Positions 1-9,768 are shown, numbered from the stretch's first letter. The stretch: DNA of 64,000 bases from Streptomyces sp. CC0208 (GCF_003443735.1 NZ_CP031969.1:3038001-3102000), one strand, 5' to 3'. Translations and numbers: made by a program. Notes: generated by a model not told the origin, from the sequence alone.

Positions 1-981
1 GTCGGGGTGGGCGAAGTGCTGGGGGAAGTCGTCGAGGTTGGCGACGGAGGCTCCGCGCCAGCCGTAGATGGCCTGGCAGGGGTCGCCCACGGCGGTGACC
101 GGGTGGCCGGTGCCCTCGCCGAACAGGCCCGCCAGCAGGACGCGCTGGGCGACCGAGGTGTCCTGGTACTCGTCCAGCAGCACCACCCTGAACTCGTCGC
201 GCAGGACGCGGCCCACCTCAGGGATGCCCGCGAGGCGGGCGGACAGGGCGATCTGGTCTCCGAAGTCGAGCAGGTCGCGTTCGCGTTTGGCGGCGCGGTA
301 GCGGACGACCAACTCGGCGAGTTCACGGCGGGCGGCGGCCGTCTCGGGGACCTTGCGCAGGGCGTCGTTGGTGAGCTTGGCGCCCTGAAGGGTCAGCAGG
401 AGCTCGGCGTCGTGGGCCCGCACCTGTTCGGGGCGGACCAGGTGCTCGGCGAGTTCGGCGTCGAGGGTGAGCAGATCGCTGACCAGATCGGCGAAGGAGC
501 GGGTCAGGGCCGGGTAGGGGCCGGGGGCCTCGCGCAGCACCCGCGCGGCGAGCTGGTAGCGGGTGGCGTCGGCGAGCAGCCTGGAGGTCGGCTCCAGGCC
601 GATGCGCAGGCCGTGGTCGGTCAGCAGGCGGCCCGCGAAGGCGTGGTAGGTGGAGATGACGGGTTCGCCCGGCGGGTTGTCCGGGTCGATGACGTCGGGG
701 TCGGTGACGCCCGCTTTGACGAGTGCCTTGCGGACGCGCTCGGCGAGTTCACCGGCGGCCTTGTTGGTGAAGGTGAGGCCGAGGACCTGTTCGGGGGCGA
801 CCTGTCCGGTGCCGACCAGCCAGACCACGCGGGCCGCCATCACCGTCGTCTTGCCCGAGCCGGCACCGGCCACGATCACCTGCGGGGCGGGCGGCGCGGT
901 GATGCAGGCCGTCTGCTCCGGGGTGAACGGGATGCCGAGGAGCTCCTTGAGCTGATCGGGATCGGTGATACGGGCGGGCAT
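1..981 (-). CDS. adnB: AdnB-like UvrD-family helicase-nuclease, N-terminal part
   Basis: Only the first 327 residues are in the window; the gene runs off the left edge. The ATG at 979-981 opens a superfamily 1A (UvrD/PcrA/RecB) motor: Walker A AGAGSGKTT near residue 40, motif Ia LTFTNKAAGEL, Walker B LDEYQDT near 268, and motif III GDPCQAIYGWRG near 300. It lies 110 bp downstream of another UvrD-type gene that carries a RecB nuclease domain. Two adjacent motor proteins in this order is the AdnA-AdnB arrangement of actinobacteria, a heterodimeric motor-nuclease that resects double-strand breaks in place of RecBCD. The symbol is assigned by position (second gene); the C-terminal nuclease domain expected for AdnB cannot be seen here, so a plain UvrD-like helicase is not excluded. 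Confidence 0.85.
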   Translation of the reverse strand, partial: MPARITDPDQLKELLGIPFTPEQTACITAPPAPQVIVAGAGSGKTTVMAARVVWLVGTGQVAPEQVLGLTFTNKAAGELAERVRKALVKAGVTDPDVIDPDNPPGEPVISTYHAFAGRLLTDHGLRIGLEPTSRLLADATRYQLAARVLREAPGPYPALTRSFADLVSDLLTLDAELAEHLVRPEQVRAHDAELLLTLQGAKLTNDALRKVPETAAARRELAELVVRYRAAKRERDLLDFGDQIALSARLAGIPEVGRVLRDEFRVVLLDEYQDTSVAQRVLLAGLFGEGTGHPVTAVGDPCQAIYGWRGASVANLDDFPQHFAHPD

Positions 982-1091
982 GTCGCAGAGGCTAGCGGCG
1001 CGCACTGACAGCGGAGGACGAATCGCCCTTCGGGCCAGAAGATGCGCAGGTCAGCACGTGTGGTGCGACTGATCACACCGGCATGCTCACC

Positions 1092-4000
1092 TCACTCCAC
1101 GACGTGCCGTCCCTCCGGCCGGGCGCTGCACGAGGCCCGGAACGCGCAGTGGGTGCAGTGCTGGCCGGCGTTCGGCGTGAACCGTTCGTCGAGGACCTTG
1201 CCGGCCGCCGTGGCGAGCAGGTCGCCGACCCACTCCCCCTGCAGCGGCTCCTGTGCCTGCACCTTGGGCAGTGTCTCGCCGCCGTCCCGCTTGGGGGCGC
1301 CCTGGCGCAGTTGGACGAGTTCGGCGCCGCCCGGCTCGGGCCGTACGCCGTCGAAGGCCTCGTCGACGGCGCCCTCGCGGACGGCGAGCTGGTAGACGGC
1401 CAGCTGGGGGTGGTGTTCGACCTCGGCGGAACTCACGGGCTGCTTGCCGGTCTTGAAGTCGACGACGTACGCGCGCCCCTCGGCGTCGGCCTCGACCCGG
1501 TCCATCTGGCCGCGGATGCGCACCTCGACCTCGCCCGCCTCCAGGGTGACGTCGAAGTCGTGCTCGCTGGCCACCGGCGTGCGGCCGGTGCGGTCCATGA
1601 CGTGCCACTTCAGGAAGCGTTCGAGCGCCACGCGCGCGTTCTCCTTCTCCTGCGCCGACTTCCAGGGCGCGTCGAAAGCGAGCGCGTTCCACACGGAGTC
1701 GAGGCGCTCCATGAGGACGGCGAGGTCCGCGGGGGTGTGCCCGGAGGCGACCTCGTCGGCGAGGACGTGCACGACGTTGCCGAAGCCCTGGGCGACCGTC
1801 GCGGGGGCGTCGGCCTTCACCTCGCGGCCCAGGAACCACTGCAGGGCGCAGGTGTTGGCAAGCTGGTCGAGGGCGCTGCCGGAGAGCACGACGGGCTGGT
1901 CGCGGTTGCGCAGCGGCACCTTGGACTCGGTCGGCTCGAACATGCCCCACCAGCGGTAGGGGTGGGCCGAGGGGACGAGCGGGCGGCCGTCCTCGTCGGC
2001 GAGGGCGGCGAGCCGGGCCAGGCGGCGGGCGGCGGCCTCCCTCAGGGTGTCGGAGACGCGCGGGTCGACGGTGGTGGCGCGGAGTTCGGCGACCAGGGCG
2101 GCGACCGACAGGGGGCGGCGCGGGCGGCCGGTCACGTCCTTGGGTTCGACGCCGAGTTCGGTCAGGAAGCGGGAGGGCTGGTCACCGTCGTCGGCCGGCG
2201 CCTTCACCGCCGTGACGACGAGTCGCTCACGCGCGCGCGTGGCGGCCACGTAGAACAGGCGGCGCTCCTCGGCGAGCAGGGCGCCAGGGGTGAGCGGTTC
2301 GGCGAGGCCGTCGCGACCGATGCGGTCGGCCTCCAGGAGGGAGCCGCGGCGGCGCAGATCCGGCCACAGGCCCTCCTGGACGCCCGCGACGACCACCAGC
2401 CGCCACTCCAGGCCCTTGGAGCGGTGCGCGGTCATCAGGCGGACGGCGTCGGGGCGGACGGCACGCCGGGTGAGGGTGTCGGCGGCGATGTCCTCGGCGT
2501 CGATCTCCTCCAGGAAGTTCAGGGCGCCGCGTCCTCCGGTGCGCTCCTCCGCGCGCGCGGCGGTCGCGAACAGGGCGCACACGGCGTCGAGATCCCGGTC
2601 CGCGTTGCGCCCCGCGGCACCGCCGCGCCGGGCGGCCCGCTCCAGACGCCCCGGCCAGGGCGTGCCCTCCCACAGGTCCCACAGCGCCTCTTCGGCGCTG
2701 CCGCCGTTCGCGAGCCGCTCACGCGCCTTGCCGAGCAGCGCGCCGAGCCGCTGGGCACCGCGCGCGTACGCGGGGTCGTGCACGGCCAGACGTTCGGGCT
2801 CGGCAAGCGCCCGCGCGAGCAGCACGTCGGAGGGCGGCGGCAGGGCGTTGCCCGCGGCCCGCTCCTCGTCCCGCAGGGCACGGCCGAGGCGGCGCAGGTC
2901 GGCGGCGTCCATACCGGCGAGGGGGGAGGCCAGGAGGGTGAGGGCGGTCTCGGTGTCGAGCCAGCAGTCCTCCACCGACGGCGCCCCTGAGTCCGCCGGC
3001 GACTCCTCGGGAGCGGTCTCGTCGTCCGGCGACGGTTGGGCGGACGCGGCTTCCTCGACCGGTGGCCGCGGCCCCGGTGGCCGCGGCCCAGAAGCGGCCT
3101 CCTCGGCCGACGGCCCCGTCATCGAGGCAGCTTCCTCGTCCGACGACCGTTCCTCAGAAGCAGCGCCCTGGTCAGAAGCAGCGCTTTCGTCGGGCCGTAC
3201 CTCTTCAGGCCGTACGCCACTCTCGGCGGCCTCCGCCGTAGCCACCGCCCTGAGGGCCGTCAGCAGCGGTGCCACCGCCGGTTCGTGCCGCAGCGGCAGG
3301 TCGTCGCCGTCGATGTCCAGGGGTACGCCCGCCGCGGTGAGCGCGCGGCGCACCGTCGGGATCGTGCGCGAGCCCGCGCGGACCAGGACCGCCATCTCGC
3401 CCCAGGCCACGCCGTCCTCCAGGTGTGCCCTGCGCAGGATGTCCGCGATGTTGTCCAGCTCTGTGCCCGGGGTCGGGTAGGTGAAGACCTCGACGCGACC
3501 GCCCTCGCGGACCGGGGCGAGCTCGCGGTGGGCGCGGACCTTCTCCGCCGGCAGCCGGGTCAGGGGCATGCGCTGGGTCACCAGGCGGGTCGCGGCCAGC
3601 AGGCCGGCGCCGGAGCGGCGGGAGGTGCGCAGGACCTCGACGGGAGCGGCCCGGCCGTCCGCGCGCGGGAAGGCGTACGGGAAGTCGAGGATGCCGTTGA
3701 CGTCCGCGCCGCGGAACGCGTAGATCGACTGGTCGGGGTCGCCGAAGGCGACGAGGGTGCGGCCACCCCCGGCCAGGGCGTGCAGCAGCCGTACCTGGGC
3801 CGGGTCGGTGTCCTGGTACTCGTCGACGAACACGGCGTCGTACTGGGCGGCGAGTCGCTCGGCGACCTCGGGGCGGCGGGCGAGGAGCACCGCGCGGTGC
3901 ACGAGTTCGGCGTAGTCGAGGACGCCCTGGAGGTCGAGGACGTCGAGGTACTCGGCGAGGAAGGCGGCCGCGGCCCGCCAGTCGGGGCGGCCGATGCGGC

Positions 4001-4622
4001 GGGCGAAGGCGTCCAAGGCGCCGGGGCCGAGGCCCAGTTCGCGGCTGCGGGCGAGGACCGCGCGGACCTCGTCGGCGAAGCCGCGGGTGGTCAGGCAGGC
4101 GCGCAGGTCGTCGGGCCAGCGCACGTGCGCGAGGCCGAGCCGCTCCAGGTCGGGCTGGCCGGCGAGCAGTTCACGTACGGTCACGTCCTGCTCGGGTCCC
4201 GACAGCAGCCGCAGCGGCTCCACGAACAGCTCACTGTCCTGGTGGGCGCGGACCAGGGCGTAGCAGAACGAGTGGAAGGTCGTCGCCTGCGGGGCGCGCG
4301 CCGCTCCTATGCGCAGCGCCATGCGGTCGCGTAGTTCGACGGCCGCCTTGCGGCTGAACGTCAGCACGAGCACGCGCGCGGGGTCCCCTCCACGGGCGAT
4401 TCGTGAGGCCACCGACTCGACGAGCGTGGTGGTCTTTCCGGTGCCGGGACCTGCGAGAACGAGCAAAGGGCCGCTTCCGTGCTCAACCACGGCGCGTTGT
4501 GCGGCGTCCAGACGAGGGGGATCCACGCGGGCCGGTGGGGTACGTACCAGTCGGTAAGCGCCACGGTTCCCCTGGCGCACCTGGGAGTGCGACAGACGCC
4601 TGGTGGAGGAAGAGGAGCTCAC
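1092..4622 (-). CDS. adnA: AdnA-like helicase-nuclease with RecB nuclease and Fe-S cluster
   Basis: A 1176-residue UvrD-like motor fused to a RecB-type nuclease. Motifs seen: Walker A AGPGTGKTT near residue 57, Walker B FVDEYQDTD, motif III FGDPDQSIYAFRGAD, motif V/VI (MTAHRSKGLEW, VAATRARERL), and at the C-terminus the nuclease core GQMDR...VVDFKTGK. One cysteine near the start of the nuclease domain (NTCALQW) plus CTHCAFRASC at the end form the usual 4Fe-4S staple of AddB/AdnAB/Cas4 nucleases. Known role of the family: ATP-driven end resection for recombination. An acidic, alanine-serine-rich insert of about 90 residues (DNA about 2970-3245) interrupts the motor. The GTG start at 4622 has no strong ribosome site; an internal GTG 14 or 25 codons later is possible. 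First gene of a leftward pair with adnB. Confidence 0.9.
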   Translation of the reverse strand: MSSSSSTRRLSHSQVRQGNRGAYRLVRTPPARVDPPRLDAAQRAVVEHGSGPLLVLAGPGTGKTTTLVESVASRIARGGDPARVLVLTFSRKAAVELRDRMALRIGAARAPQATTFHSFCYALVRAHQDSELFVEPLRLLSGPEQDVTVRELLAGQPDLERLGLAHVRWPDDLRACLTTRGFADEVRAVLARSRELGLGPGALDAFARRIGRPDWRAAAAFLAEYLDVLDLQGVLDYAELVHRAVLLARRPEVAERLAAQYDAVFVDEYQDTDPAQVRLLHALAGGGRTLVAFGDPDQSIYAFRGADVNGILDFPYAFPRADGRAAPVEVLRTSRRSGAGLLAATRLVTQRMPLTRLPAEKVRAHRELAPVREGGRVEVFTYPTPGTELDNIADILRRAHLEDGVAWGEMAVLVRAGSRTIPTVRRALTAAGVPLDIDGDDLPLRHEPAVAPLLTALRAVATAEAAESGVRPEEVRPDESAASDQGAASEERSSDEEAASMTGPSAEEAASGPRPPGPRPPVEEAASAQPSPDDETAPEESPADSGAPSVEDCWLDTETALTLLASPLAGMDAADLRRLGRALRDEERAAGNALPPPSDVLLARALAEPERLAVHDPAYARGAQRLGALLGKARERLANGGSAEEALWDLWEGTPWPGRLERAARRGGAAGRNADRDLDAVCALFATAARAEERTGGRGALNFLEEIDAEDIAADTLTRRAVRPDAVRLMTAHRSKGLEWRLVVVAGVQEGLWPDLRRRGSLLEADRIGRDGLAEPLTPGALLAEERRLFYVAATRARERLVVTAVKAPADDGDQPSRFLTELGVEPKDVTGRPRRPLSVAALVAELRATTVDPRVSDTLREAAARRLARLAALADEDGRPLVPSAHPYRWWGMFEPTESKVPLRNRDQPVVLSGSALDQLANTCALQWFLGREVKADAPATVAQGFGNVVHVLADEVASGHTPADLAVLMERLDSVWNALAFDAPWKSAQEKENARVALERFLKWHVMDRTGRTPVASEHDFDVTLEAGEVEVRIRGQMDRVEADAEGRAYVVDFKTGKQPVSSAEVEHHPQLAVYQLAVREGAVDEAFDGVRPEPGGAELVQLRQGAPKRDGGETLPKVQAQEPLQGEWVGDLLATAAGKVLDERFTPNAGQHCTHCAFRASCSARPEGRHVVE

Positions 4623-4888
4623 GTGGTTCGCCGGTCCTGGTGGGTGTGCTGTTGGGCGGCCCGCCGCGCGTGGAGGGCGGTGGACGGGGGGTGAGGGGGA
4701 CGCGTGCAGCCGACGCTACGCCGACGCCGAGTGCGGAAGCAGGGCTTCCGCTTCTTCCCGCACGACCCATGCGGCCCACGCGACCCGTACGTCCCTCACC
4801 CCACGAACGTACGGCATGCCACAGACGTGCCGTCTTTCCCCCGTACGGGCCTCCGGGTACTCCCGGGCCCGCGGGATGGCGGAAGCTG

Positions 4889-5275
4889 TCAGGTGTGACC
4901 CTCCGCACGGCCGCCGCCGTCCCAGCGTGCGCGTCTCATGTCGAGACGCGGCAGATGGCCCTCGGCGGCCCTGCTCGCCTCTTTCAGGGGCGTGCCCTCG
5001 GCGCGGTACCGGTCGAGCGCCCGCAGTTCGTGCCCCGGGAGCAGGACGCCGTCCGCGCGGACCACACGCCACCAGGGAACGGACCCGCCGTACAGGGCCA
5101 TGACCCGGCCGACCTGGCGGGGGCCGCCCTCCTCCAGCCACTCGGCGACGTCGCCGTACGTCATGACGCGCCCGGGCGGAATGCGTTCGGCCACGTCGAG
5201 GACCCGCTCGGCGTAGTCCGGCAGCGCGTCCGCGTACTCCGGGTGGGCGTCCTGAGGAAGGCTCTGCTCGCTCAT
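4889..5275 (-). CDS. Alkyltransferase-like (ATL) DNA damage protein
   Basis: A 128-residue MGMT-fold protein. The DNA-binding part is clear (IPPGRVMTYGDVAEWL, then RQVGRVMALYG), but the PCHR active-site motif of O6-alkylguanine-DNA alkyltransferases reads PWWR at residues 67-70, so the acceptor cysteine is tryptophan. Proteins like this (Atl1 family) bind O6-alkylguanine and hand it to nucleotide excision repair rather than repairing it themselves. The longer frame beginning at 5470 is not used; the ATG at 5275 follows a GGATGGGG stretch, and an ATG at 5284 is an alternative. Upstream of the adnAB pair on the same strand with 266 bp between, so a repair neighbourhood but probably not one transcript. 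Confidence 0.88.
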   Translation of the reverse strand: MSEQSLPQDAHPEYADALPDYAERVLDVAERIPPGRVMTYGDVAEWLEEGGPRQVGRVMALYGGSVPWWRVVRADGVLLPGHELRALDRYRAEGTPLKEASRAAEGHLPRLDMRRARWDGGGRAEGHT

Positions 5276-5460
5276 CCGCCCCATCCTGCACCACCCCACC
5301 GACAATGTGACGGGCTCGCGACCGTGCGTATCCCTCGCCCGAGGACAGCGCTTCCGGCAGACTGTGCGCCCCGCATGTGCACCCTGACACCCCGGTGTGT
5401 CGGTGGGGCATGCCACCATCGTGCGGGCGGTGACTGGTGATACGAGATCAAGAAGAGACG

Positions 5461-8142
5461 ATGAAGCCACAGGGTGTGCACCCGGAGGGCGCCGAGAGCA
5501 CCTCTGACGCTTCGTCGCGCCCCGACACCGCCGACGCCGAGGAAGTGCACGCCGACGCGGTCGAGAGCGACGAACCGCTGCTCCCCGCGCGCGTGCACCG
5601 GCCCTCCGATCTGATGCGGTTGCTGGTCGGTGTGCTGGCCGTCGTGGTGCTGCTCGCGGTCGCCGCGTTCGCGCACGGCACCACGTCGGGACTCGAGCAG
5701 GACATCAACAAGGGCACCGGACAGGCGCCCGACCTGCTCATCAAGATCGCCGGTCTCGTCTCCAGCATCGCGATCCTCCTGGTCCCGGTCGCGTTCGCGA
5801 TCGAGCGGCTGATCAAACGCGACGGACTGCGGATCGCCGACGGCGTGCTCGCCGCGGTCCTCGCCCACGGTGTGACGCTCGCCACCGACCTGTGGGTCGC
5901 CAAGGGCGCCCCCGGCTCGATCCAGGAAGCGCTTACCCAGCCCTCCCCCGGCGACGTCCACGCCCTCACCGACCCCGTGCACGGCTATCTGGCGCCCGTC
6001 ATCGCCTATATGACGGCCGTCGGCATGTCCCGCAGGCCGCGCTGGCGGGCGGTGCTGTGGATCGTGCTGATGCTCGACGCGTTCTCGATGCTCGTCACCG
6101 GCTACACCACACCGTTCTCGATCATCCTGACGGTGCTGATCGGCTGGACGGTCGCCTACGGGACGCTGTACGCGGTCGGCTCGCCCAATGTCCGGCCCAC
6201 CGGGCGGACACTGATCGCGGGCCTGCGGACCGTCGGCTTCCACCCGGTCAGCGCGGCCCGCGAGGAGGCGTCGGAGACCGCGGAGAACAGCGACCGCGGC
6301 CGGCGCTACTTCGTCACCCTGGAGGACGGCCCGCCGCTGGACGTGACGGTGGTCGACCGGGAGCAGCAGGCGCAGGGCTTCTTCTACCGCGTGTGGCGCA
6401 ACCTCACCCTGCGCGGCTTCGCCACCCGCAGCAGCCTCCAGTCGCTCAGACAGGCGCTGGAGCAGGAGGCACTGCTCGCCTACGCGGCGATCGCGGCCGG
6501 CGCCAACGCACCCAAGCTGATCGCCACCTCCGAACTCGGCCCCGACGCCGTGATGCTCGTCTACGAGCACACCGGCGGGCGCACCCTCGAATCGCTGGCC
6601 GAGGACGAGATCACCGACGAACTGCTGCGCAACACCTGGCGCCAGGTGCAGGCGCTGCAGTCACGGCGCATCGCGCACCGCAGGCTCGCGGGTGACGCGA
6701 TCTTGGTGGATCGTTCCGGCGCGGTGATCCTCACCGATCTGCGCGGCGGTGAGATCGCGGCCAGCACCCTGCTGCTGCGCATGGACGTCGCCCAGCTGGT
6801 GACGACCCTGGGGCTGCTGGCGGGCGCGGAACGCGCGGTGGCCTCGGCGGTCAGCGTCCTCGGCCCCGACACCGTGGCCGACTGTCTGCCGATGCTCCAG
6901 CCGATCGCACTGACGCGCTCCACGCGCGCGACGCTGCGCAGACTGGCCCGGGAACGGGCCCAGCGCGAGCGTGAGGCCGTCCTGGAGGCGTCCCAGCAGG
7001 CCAAGCAGGCCCATCTGGACGAGGCGCCGGAGCACGCCAGGCCCGTACTCGAAAAGCCCGACAAGAAGACCGTCAAGGCGGAGGCGCGGGCGGAGAAGCG
7101 CGCCATCGACGAAGCCATCGAAGAGTCGCGCGAAGAGGACCTGCTGACGCAGATCCGCCACCAGGTGCTGCTGATCAGGCCGCAGGCGCCGGTCGAACCG
7201 GCCCGCCTGGAGCGGGTGAAGCCGCGCACGCTGATCAGCTTCATCGCGGGTGCCATCGGCGCGTACTTCCTGCTGACGCAGCTGACCCACATCGAGTTCG
7301 GGCCGCTCATCGAGAACGCCGAGTGGGGCTGGGTCGCCGCGGCCGTGCTGTTCTCGGCGTGCAGTTACTTCGCCGCCGCCATGGCGTTGCTGGGCTTCGT
7401 GCCGGAGCGGGTGGGATTCCTGCGGACGGTGGCGGCCCAGGTCGCCGGTTCGTTCGTGAAGATCGTCGCCCCGGCCGCGGTGGGCGGTGTGGCGCTCAAC
7501 ACGCGCTTCCTGCAACGCCAGGGGGTGCGGCCGGGGCTCGCGGTGGCGAGTGTCGGCGCCTCGCAGTTGTTCGGGCTCGGCTGCCACATCCTGATGCTGC
7601 TGTCCTTCGGTTACCTGACCGGTACCGAGAAGACACCGTCGCTGTCGCCGTCGCGAACGGTCATCGCGGGTCTGCTGACGGTGGCGGTGCTCGTCCTCGT
7701 GGTCACCTCGGTGCCGTTCCTCAGGAAGTTCGTCGTCACGCGCGTGAGGTCGCTGTTCGCGGGTGTCGTGCCGCGCATGCTGGACGTGCTCCAGCGACCG
7801 CAGAAGCTGATCACCGGCATCGGCGGCATGCTGCTGCTGACGGCCTGCTTCGTGATGTGCCTGGACGCCTCCATCCGCGCCTTCGGCAGCGAGGGCACCT
7901 CGCTCAGCATCGCCAGCGTCGCGGTCGTCTTCCTCGCCGGCAACGCGCTCGGTTCCGCGGCCCCGACACCGGGCGGTGTGGGCGCGGTGGAGGCCACCTT
8001 GACGGTCGGTCTGATCGCCGTGGGGCTCCCCAAGGAGGTCGCCGCACCGGCCGTTCTGCTGTTCCGCCTGCTGACGCTGTGGCTGCCGGTGCTGCCGGGC
8101 TGGCTGGCCTTCAACCAGTTGTCCCGGAAGGGCGCCCTGTAG
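5461..8142 (+). CDS. Membrane protein: kinase-like domain fused to LPG-synthase-type (UPF0104) domain
   Basis: An 893-residue protein. Order: about 45 acidic residues; a first membrane block of about six segments (residues 50-235); a cytosolic kinase-like domain (about 275-480) with an alpha-C-like glutamate (LEQEALLAYAAI), a hinge-like MLVYEHTGGRT and a catalytic-loop remnant HRRLAGDAILVD followed by TDLRGG in place of DFG; a charged coiled-coil-like linker (about 480-580); then a C-terminal membrane domain of about seven segments of the lysylphosphatidylglycerol synthase TM / TIGR00374 flippase family, ending with the family hallmark SAAPTPGGVGAVE. No aminoacyl-transferase (MprF catalytic) domain is present. 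The kinase looks degenerate, so regulation or lipid-sugar binding is as likely as catalysis. Start ATG at 5461 follows AAGAAGAGACG; a GTG 8 codons upstream is the alternative. Confidence 0.85.
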   Translation: MKPQGVHPEGAESTSDASSRPDTADAEEVHADAVESDEPLLPARVHRPSDLMRLLVGVLAVVVLLAVAAFAHGTTSGLEQDINKGTGQAPDLLIKIAGLVSSIAILLVPVAFAIERLIKRDGLRIADGVLAAVLAHGVTLATDLWVAKGAPGSIQEALTQPSPGDVHALTDPVHGYLAPVIAYMTAVGMSRRPRWRAVLWIVLMLDAFSMLVTGYTTPFSIILTVLIGWTVAYGTLYAVGSPNVRPTGRTLIAGLRTVGFHPVSAAREEASETAENSDRGRRYFVTLEDGPPLDVTVVDREQQAQGFFYRVWRNLTLRGFATRSSLQSLRQALEQEALLAYAAIAAGANAPKLIATSELGPDAVMLVYEHTGGRTLESLAEDEITDELLRNTWRQVQALQSRRIAHRRLAGDAILVDRSGAVILTDLRGGEIAASTLLLRMDVAQLVTTLGLLAGAERAVASAVSVLGPDTVADCLPMLQPIALTRSTRATLRRLARERAQREREAVLEASQQAKQAHLDEAPEHARPVLEKPDKKTVKAEARAEKRAIDEAIEESREEDLLTQIRHQVLLIRPQAPVEPARLERVKPRTLISFIAGAIGAYFLLTQLTHIEFGPLIENAEWGWVAAAVLFSACSYFAAAMALLGFVPERVGFLRTVAAQVAGSFVKIVAPAAVGGVALNTRFLQRQGVRPGLAVASVGASQLFGLGCHILMLLSFGYLTGTEKTPSLSPSRTVIAGLLTVAVLVLVVTSVPFLRKFVVTRVRSLFAGVVPRMLDVLQRPQKLITGIGGMLLLTACFVMCLDASIRAFGSEGTSLSIASVAVVFLAGNALGSAAPTPGGVGAVEATLTVGLIAVGLPKEVAAPAVLLFRLLTLWLPVLPGWLAFNQLSRKGAL

Positions 8143-8223
8143 CCCGCGCGGCCCTGGTGGGACAGATACCTCTTACGGCTCGCGCCCCGAGCGTCCTCCC
8201 GCGCGCGAGCGCAGGATGGGTTC

Positions 8224-9768
8224 ATGCCGAATCCCCCTCGACTGCGCGCCACCGCCCTGGCCGCCACCGCCCTTCTGCTGGCCGCCACACTGGCGGGCTG
8301 CGGCGACGACTCCCAGGACGAGGACCTGTCGGCCCAGAAGCTGAACTGGAAGGACTGCCCGGCTCCCTCCCGGGCCGAGGGCGGGGGCGACGCCCCCTCA
8401 CCGCTGCCGGGCGGCGCCGAGTGGCAGTGCGCCACCCTCAAGGCACCTCTCGACTGGGCCAAGCCCAAGGGCGACAGGATCGACATCGCGCTGATCCGGG
8501 CCAAGGCCAGTGGCGCCGAAGGCAAGCGCATCGGCTCGCTCGTCTTCAACTTCGGCGGCCCCGGCGGCTCCGGAGTCACCACGCTGCCCGCCTTCGGCTC
8601 GGACCACGCGAAGCTGCGCACCCGCTACGACCTGGTGAGCTTCGACCCGCGCGGGGTCGGCCGCAGCGCCCCGGTGGAATGCCTGAACGACCCGCAGCTC
8701 GACGCGTACTTCGAGCAGGACGCGACCCCGGACGACGCCGCCGAACGCGCCACACTGCTGGACAACACCAAGGAGTTCAACGCGGCCTGCGAGGAGAACT
8801 CCAAGAAGATGCTGCCGCATGTGCGCACGACCGACGCCGCCCGCGACATGGACCTGATGCGCCAGGTCCTCGGCGACGACAAGCTGTACTACTTCGGCAT
8901 CTCGTACGGCACCGAACTCGGCGGGGTCTACGCCCACCTGTTCCCGAAGCACGTGGGGCGCGCTGTCTTCGACGCGGTCGTCGACCCGACGCAAAGCAGC
9001 GAGCAGGGTTCGCTCGGACAGGCCGAAGGCTTCCAGCTCGCGCTCGACAACTTCGCCGAGGACTGCACGTCACAGCCCACGGACTGCCCCGTGGGCGACA
9101 CCGCTCAGGACGTCAGGAACCGCATCGCGAAACTCCTGGCCGACCTCGACCGGAACCCGCTCCCTGGCATCGGGCAGCGGGTGCTGACCCAGACCGCGGC
9201 GACCAACGGCATCGCCCAAGCCCTGTACTCGAAGGACTTCTGGGAGTACCTGACCGAGGGCCTTGAGCAGGCGTACGAGGGTGACGGCAGGGTCCTCATG
9301 CTGTTGTCCGACTCGATGAACGGGCGCAGCGAGAACGGCGAGTACAGCAACATCGCCGCGGCCAACATCTCCATCAACTGCGCCGACGACAAACCCAGGT
9401 ACACCGCCGCCGAGGTCGAGGGGAAGCTGCCCGCGTTCCGTGCCGCGTCACCGCTGTTCGGTGACTTCATGGCCTGGTCGATGGTGACCTGCACCGACTG
9501 GGCCGTGGCGGGGGCCGCCGACCATCCCGACGTGAGCGCCACCGGCTCGGCGCCGATCCTGGTCGTGGGCAACACCGGGGACCCGGCGACGCCGTACGAG
9601 GGTGCCCGCAAGATGGTGCAGGCACTCGGTGAGGGCGTCGGCGTCGAACTGACGTACAAGGGGCAGGGGCACGGGTCGTACGACAGCAGGAACAAGTGCG
9701 TCCAGGACGCCGTGAACGGCTATCTCCTCACCGGGAAGGTACCGGCGGCCGGGACCGTCTGCTCGTAG
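8224..9768 (+). CDS. Secreted lipoprotein tripeptidyl aminopeptidase (Slp/Tap family, S33)
   Basis: A 514-residue alpha/beta-hydrolase with a lipoprotein signal (lipobox LAGC, Cys26), so anchored outside the membrane. Catalytic residues by family pattern: Ser227 in GISYGTELGG, Asp453 in GNTGDPATP, His483 in GQGHGSY; the oxyanion region is FNFGGPGGSG. This is the tripeptidyl aminopeptidase / proline-iminopeptidase-like S33 family of streptomycetes; the two adjacent lipoprotein members resemble the SlpD/SlpE mycelium-associated proteases described in S. lividans. It most likely trims tripeptides from extracellular peptides. The next gene is a paralogue in the same direction 137 bp on, so a tandem duplication. 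Confidence 0.92.
   Translation: MPNPPRLRATALAATALLLAATLAGCGDDSQDEDLSAQKLNWKDCPAPSRAEGGGDAPSPLPGGAEWQCATLKAPLDWAKPKGDRIDIALIRAKASGAEGKRIGSLVFNFGGPGGSGVTTLPAFGSDHAKLRTRYDLVSFDPRGVGRSAPVECLNDPQLDAYFEQDATPDDAAERATLLDNTKEFNAACEENSKKMLPHVRTTDAARDMDLMRQVLGDDKLYYFGISYGTELGGVYAHLFPKHVGRAVFDAVVDPTQSSEQGSLGQAEGFQLALDNFAEDCTSQPTDCPVGDTAQDVRNRIAKLLADLDRNPLPGIGQRVLTQTAATNGIAQALYSKDFWEYLTEGLEQAYEGDGRVLMLLSDSMNGRSENGEYSNIAAANISINCADDKPRYTAAEVEGKLPAFRAASPLFGDFMAWSMVTCTDWAVAGAADHPDVSATGSAPILVVGNTGDPATPYEGARKMVQALGEGVGVELTYKGQGHGSYDSRNKCVQDAVNGYLLTGKVPAAGTVCS

Noticed and set aside
4889..5275. Active O6-alkylguanine-DNA methyltransferase
   Set aside because: The catalytic cysteine is absent (PWWR).
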